A DNA stretch of 8,759 bases from Verrucomicrobiota bacterium (GTDB lineage: Bacteria; Verrucomicrobiota; Verrucomicrobiia; Chthoniobacterales; UBA10450): NCBI GenBank assembly GCA_003217965.1, contig QHNB01000045.1, positions 1 to 8,759 on the forward strand, written 5' to 3'. The notes below the pieces were generated by a model. That model worked only from the letters and a program-made list of their open reading frames with translations. It did not search any database and had not been told where the DNA came from. Positions within the stretch are counted from its first letter, which is position 1. Each line of letters begins with the position of its first letter. The translations under genes and the position numbers were made by a program. Of this stretch, positions 6,423 through 8,759 are shown piece after piece.

Positions 6423-7207
6423 GGCGAAGGAGCAGGGGTGCTAGAGGAGGGTGGCGCGATGTCGTTCCCCCAGAGAATGGTCGCGACGCTCCAAACCAGG
6501 GCCGGCTCGTCTGAGGCGGCATTCTCTTGTGGTGCAAAGCGGCAAAGTTGAAGAAAGCTTCGCCCTTGCTCATCCAGTGCCGGATCGCCGGATGATTCAA
6601 TCAGGAAACAAAACCGCATCGCGCCATGGCCATCAATTGCGACCCGGAAGCGGGCGTTGGCCGGCGCATCCAGGCGACTTGCTTGAAATGTAAATCCCGG
6701 CACGATGGGATTCCTCAGCGCATCTGCTGATTCGGAAAACTGAACCGATGTCTTGTGCGCGACCGACGGCGCGACGGCGGCAGTACTCGGTGTAGGAATG
6801 CGAACCGGGCCGATGGCGGCGGAGCTCGGAATATTCAGATCCGGGGCCGTCGGTGGAAGGGCTTTCAACTTCGGTTCGTGCGCGGCATAGGAGGGGATGT
6901 GTTGCAATTTCGGCAGGTCGATGGTTTTGCTTCCTGGTAGACGCTGCGTGGTGGTCGCTAGTGCCGGATCTTCCGCTTCGACCCAGCGCAAAAACGCGAT
7001 CGATTCGGAATCGTCAGCGGAAATCAGGCTGACTCGCGCCGGGGCGGGGAGCAACGCCACGGTGGGCGGATAAACGATCTGGAAAATGTAGAAACAAGCC
7101 GCGTGTAGGATAATCGAGGCAATCAAAAAAACGATCAGAGCGCGGACGCGGCGGCGGGGCGGAGCCCAACTGAATATCAGCGGCGACGGCGCAATTGCAG
7201 GAGTCAT
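6419..7207 (-). CDS. TonB-like energy transducer
   Basis: A 262-residue protein with TonB layout: a short basic N-terminus, one membrane helix (about 23-46), a Pro/Ala-rich periplasmic spacer (about 47-160) and a C-terminal domain (about 186-247). The helix carries Ser31-x3-His35, matching the S-x3-H motif that TonB uses with ExbB/ExbD. The C-terminal domain has FRVAIDGHGAMRFCFLIESS, then LDEQGRSFLQLCRF.P, a pattern close to the TonB end domain (dG....SSG....D......RF.P), but it is diverged and has two cysteines (200 and 222). A Ser/Pro tail of about 15 residues follows. The ATG at 7207 lies in the exbD stop (4-nt overlap). It should link the inner-membrane proton motor to the outer membrane or envelope. 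The partner receptor is not in the window. Confidence 0.75.
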   Translation of the reverse strand: MTPAIAPSPLIFSWAPPRRRVRALIVFLIASIILHAACFYIFQIVYPPTVALLPAPARVSLISADDSESIAFLRWVEAEDPALATTTQRLPGSKTIDLPKLQHIPSYAAHEPKLKALPPTAPDLNIPSSAAIGPVRIPTPSTAAVAPSVAHKTSVQFSESADALRNPIVPGFTFQASRLDAPANARFRVAIDGHGAMRFCFLIESSGDPALDEQGRSFLQLCRFAPQENAASDEPALVWSVATILWGNDIAPPSSSTPAPSP

Positions 7208-7602
7208 TTTGGGGCCATCGTCGCCAGTGCGACTGATGGAACGCCATGTTCGAGCGCGAGATTAGCAACGCGAATGACTGTCTCATACGGCGTATAACGA
7301 TCTGCTTTGATGATAATGGCACGTCCTTCGGCGCGAGCAGCGTCGAATTGCCGGCCGAGTTCATCGATCGAAGTTTTTTGATCGCGGAAGTAAACCGTCT
7401 CGCCATTCGTGATGCTGACGATTTGATATTTGACCTGGGGCGCGAGCATGAACTTGGAGAAGGGCACATTTACGGAAATGCCTGGCTGCAAAATAAAATT
7501 GGAACTCAGCAGCAGGAAAAAAATCATCAGGAAGACAACGTCGAGCAGCGGGAAGACGAGCAGCCACCCGAATTGATAATCTTTTGTTCGAACGAGTTTC
7601 AC
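7204..7602 (-). CDS. exbD: ExbD/TolR-family protein
   Basis: A 132-residue inner-membrane protein of the ExbD/TolR family. One membrane helix (about 13-35) contains PLLDVVFLMIFFLL with Asp21, the proton-path aspartate of the family. The periplasmic part (about 40-130) shows the expected fold: a strand near VKYQIVSITNGETVYF, a helix with DELGRQFDAARAEG, then AIIIKADRYTPYETVIRVANLA and a C-terminal strand. It forms a proton channel with the ExbB homologue encoded 5 nt upstream and passes energy to the TonB-like protein, whose start overlaps its stop by 4 nt. The start codon is GTG at 7602; no better start is available that keeps the helix. ExbD versus TolR cannot be settled from the sequence; the TonB-like neighbour favours ExbD. 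Confidence 0.88.
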   Translation of the reverse strand: MKLVRTKDYQFGWLLVFPLLDVVFLMIFFLLLSSNFILQPGISVNVPFSKFMLAPQVKYQIVSITNGETVYFRDQKTSIDELGRQFDAARAEGRAIIIKADRYTPYETVIRVANLALEHGVPSVALATMAPK

Positions 7603-7607
7603 GGCGC

Positions 7608-8279
7608 TTATTTTTCGCGCCGGAGATCACGCTGAGTGGTTTCTGCCTGGAAGGAAATGATTCCACTCTCCGGTTCTGTCTCAGTCAGCATGTGCACGAT
7701 CTCAATCCCGGCACGTTCCATGTCGTGCATCATCGTGTTTACGCGCGATGAAAGATAGCTATAGGCGACAAAGGTCGGAGTCGCGACGACCAATCCAGCC
7801 GCGGTCGTGAGCAAGCTTTTGTAAATGCCGGTCGATAGTTCCGTGACCGTGGCGTAACCGCCGTTCGACGCGATCACACCAAATGCTTCAATCATACCCG
7901 CCACCGTGCCGAGCAGACCGAGAAGTAGAGTGAGAAAGGCCAGGGTCGCGAGCACACCAAGGAACCGCTCCAGTTTTGGAACTTCCAGTTGACCTGCTTC
8001 CTGAACGATCTCGCGCAGTTCCGAACGGGGCAGATCATGCCGAAGAATGGCAGCGTGAATTACACGCGCGACAGGCCCAGGCGTGCCGGCCGATTCGTGC
8101 AACGCCTCGGCGAAGTTGCGCCGCTTAATCAAGTTGGCCAATCCCTTCAAAAACTCGCCCACATGAATCGTGGCGCGGTGGAAATAAAACAACCGTTCGG
8201 CGAAGACGGCGATTGAGATGATGCTGCAGATCAAAATCGGCCACATCAGCAGCCCGCCCTTCTGGAGGTATTCAATCAC
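7608..8279 (-). CDS. exbB: ExbB/TolQ/MotA-family proton channel protein
   Basis: A 223-residue, three-helix inner-membrane protein. TM1 lies in LLMWPILICSIISIAVFAERLFYF (about 10-33); a cytoplasmic loop follows; TM2 is ATLAFLTLLLGLLGTVAGMIEAFG (about 111-134) with the family signature GLLGTV..M..AF; TM3 is SLLTTAAGLVVATPTFVAYSYL (about 155-176) with the TTAAGL.VA.P signature. It is the stator-like pentamer of the motor, working with ExbD. I chose the GTG at 8279 because it gives the usual start (V/M-I-E-Y-L-Q-K-G-G) and has AGAGAA upstream; a TTG at 8315 would add 12 residues and leave only 6 nt after the preceding gene. The C-terminus has about 25 extra polar residues. Confidence 0.88.
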   Translation of the reverse strand: MIEYLQKGGLLMWPILICSIISIAVFAERLFYFHRATIHVGEFLKGLANLIKRRNFAEALHESAGTPGPVARVIHAAILRHDLPRSELREIVQEAGQLEVPKLERFLGVLATLAFLTLLLGLLGTVAGMIEAFGVIASNGGYATVTELSTGIYKSLLTTAAGLVVATPTFVAYSYLSSRVNTMMHDMERAGIEIVHMLTETEPESGIISFQAETTQRDLRREK

Positions 8280-8321
8280 GATTTTTTCTCTATCGCTCTT
8301 TAGACTGACAGGCAAGCCAGC

Positions 8322-8759
8322 TCACGGCCGTTTCGCCGTCGGAATGGTTGTTTGTCCCAGAAACCGGCCTGCGCCGTCATAGGAAGAGTAGCCGATTTGG
8401 CGGCCTGTCGCGTCATATCGGAAAACAATTTTGCCAATGACACTCTGGTCTTTGGCGAAATGCGTTTCCTCAATCAGGTGATTGTCCCCATCGTAACGGT
8501 ACTTGGCAAAAAAACGAAATTGCTCCTTCGGCCCGTAGACCTCGCCGCGAAGGAATCGTCCGCCTTCGTCCAAGTCATAGCGGATCTTCTCGCGCACTTT
8601 TCCATCCTTCCCCGTGGTCGTGGCAACCGATTTGTGACTGACGTTATCGGCTTCATAAACGGTGCGCGAACCGTCGGGGTTCAGACGGACACTGACCCGG
8701 ACGGCATCACTGGGCGAGTCTGTCTGGCCGAATAGCCAAATCGGGGCCGCTAAAAGAAG
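8322..8759 (-). CDS. secreted protein with YD-like strand repeats (5' end cut by window)
   Basis: The frame stays open from the stop at 8322 to the window end, giving 145 residues without a start, so the gene is 5'-partial. The first residues, LLLAAPIWLFGQ, look like the end of a signal peptide, so the protein is probably exported. After it come an Asn/Asp/Thr-rich stretch with LNPDGSRTVYEAD and then three similar units of about 24-27 residues, opening with KIRYDLDEGGRF, KYRYDGDNHLIE and VFRYDATGRQIG. These resemble YD/RHS-type beta strands (YDxxGR) or toastrack-like repeats. A GTG at 8597 would make a 91-residue form but would lose the signal peptide. It lies just upstream of exbB on the same strand and may be the first gene of that operon, perhaps an envelope protein served by the Ton-like motor. 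No named family was recognised. Confidence 0.7.
   Translation of the reverse strand, partial: LLLAAPIWLFGQTDSPSDAVRVSVRLNPDGSRTVYEADNVSHKSVATTTGKDGKVREKIRYDLDEGGRFLRGEVYGPKEQFRFFAKYRYDGDNHLIEETHFAKDQSVIGKIVFRYDATGRQIGYSSYDGAGRFLGQTTIPTAKRP

Noticed and set aside
1..8759. CRISPR arrays, tRNA/rRNA genes, insertion sequences, phage genes or a toxin-antitoxin pair
   Set aside because: No regularly spaced repeats, cloverleaf, transposase, integrase or toxin-like small gene pair was seen on either strand.

Overview
The window looks like a high-GC, soil-type Verrucomicrobiota genome, possibly Chthoniobacterales. That is an inference from the combination of an MglA/roadblock gene set, a GuaB3-type IMPDH-family protein, a decayed WHND..RTGQN-type beta-propeller gene and dispersed GGAACGAGCTCC-type palindromes. 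No rRNA or other marker gene is present to confirm it.

Layout: two gene blocks point at each other and meet near 3.2-3.7 kb. The left block (+ strand, about 95-3178) is a small-GTPase module. It holds a large, low-complexity protein ending in a roadblock/LC7 domain, whose reading frame is broken twice. This is followed, with a 14-nt overlap, by an MglA-type GTPase, and then, with a 4-nt overlap, by an MglB-like roadblock protein. In known MglA/MglB systems the roadblock dimer acts as GAP for the GTPase and sets cell polarity. Here the GTPase has Ala at position 21 of the P-loop, where the family normally has Gly.

The convergent gap (3179-3684) holds the wreck of a secreted PQQ/YVTN-like beta-propeller gene. 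Its signal peptide and N-terminus are joined almost directly to its C-terminus, with several frame breaks. A palindrome-rich element lies just behind fabF.

The right block (- strand, 8759 down to 3685) reads: a secreted protein with YD-like strands (cut by the window edge), ExbB/TolQ, ExbD/TolR, a TonB-like protein, a membrane-anchored zinc ribbon, a GuaB3-family IMPDH-like enzyme, and FabF. From exbB to guaB3 the genes are nearly contiguous, with 4-nt overlaps or 1-5 nt gaps; fabF follows after 70 nt. The first part forms a proton-motive-force-driven Ton/Tol-type machine. The link to purine and fatty-acid synthesis is positional only.

The most notable items are the three-part GTPase module (with the Ala21 substitution and a repeat-containing roadblock protein not recognised as a named family), the frame breaks in that large gene, and the propeller-gene remnant.
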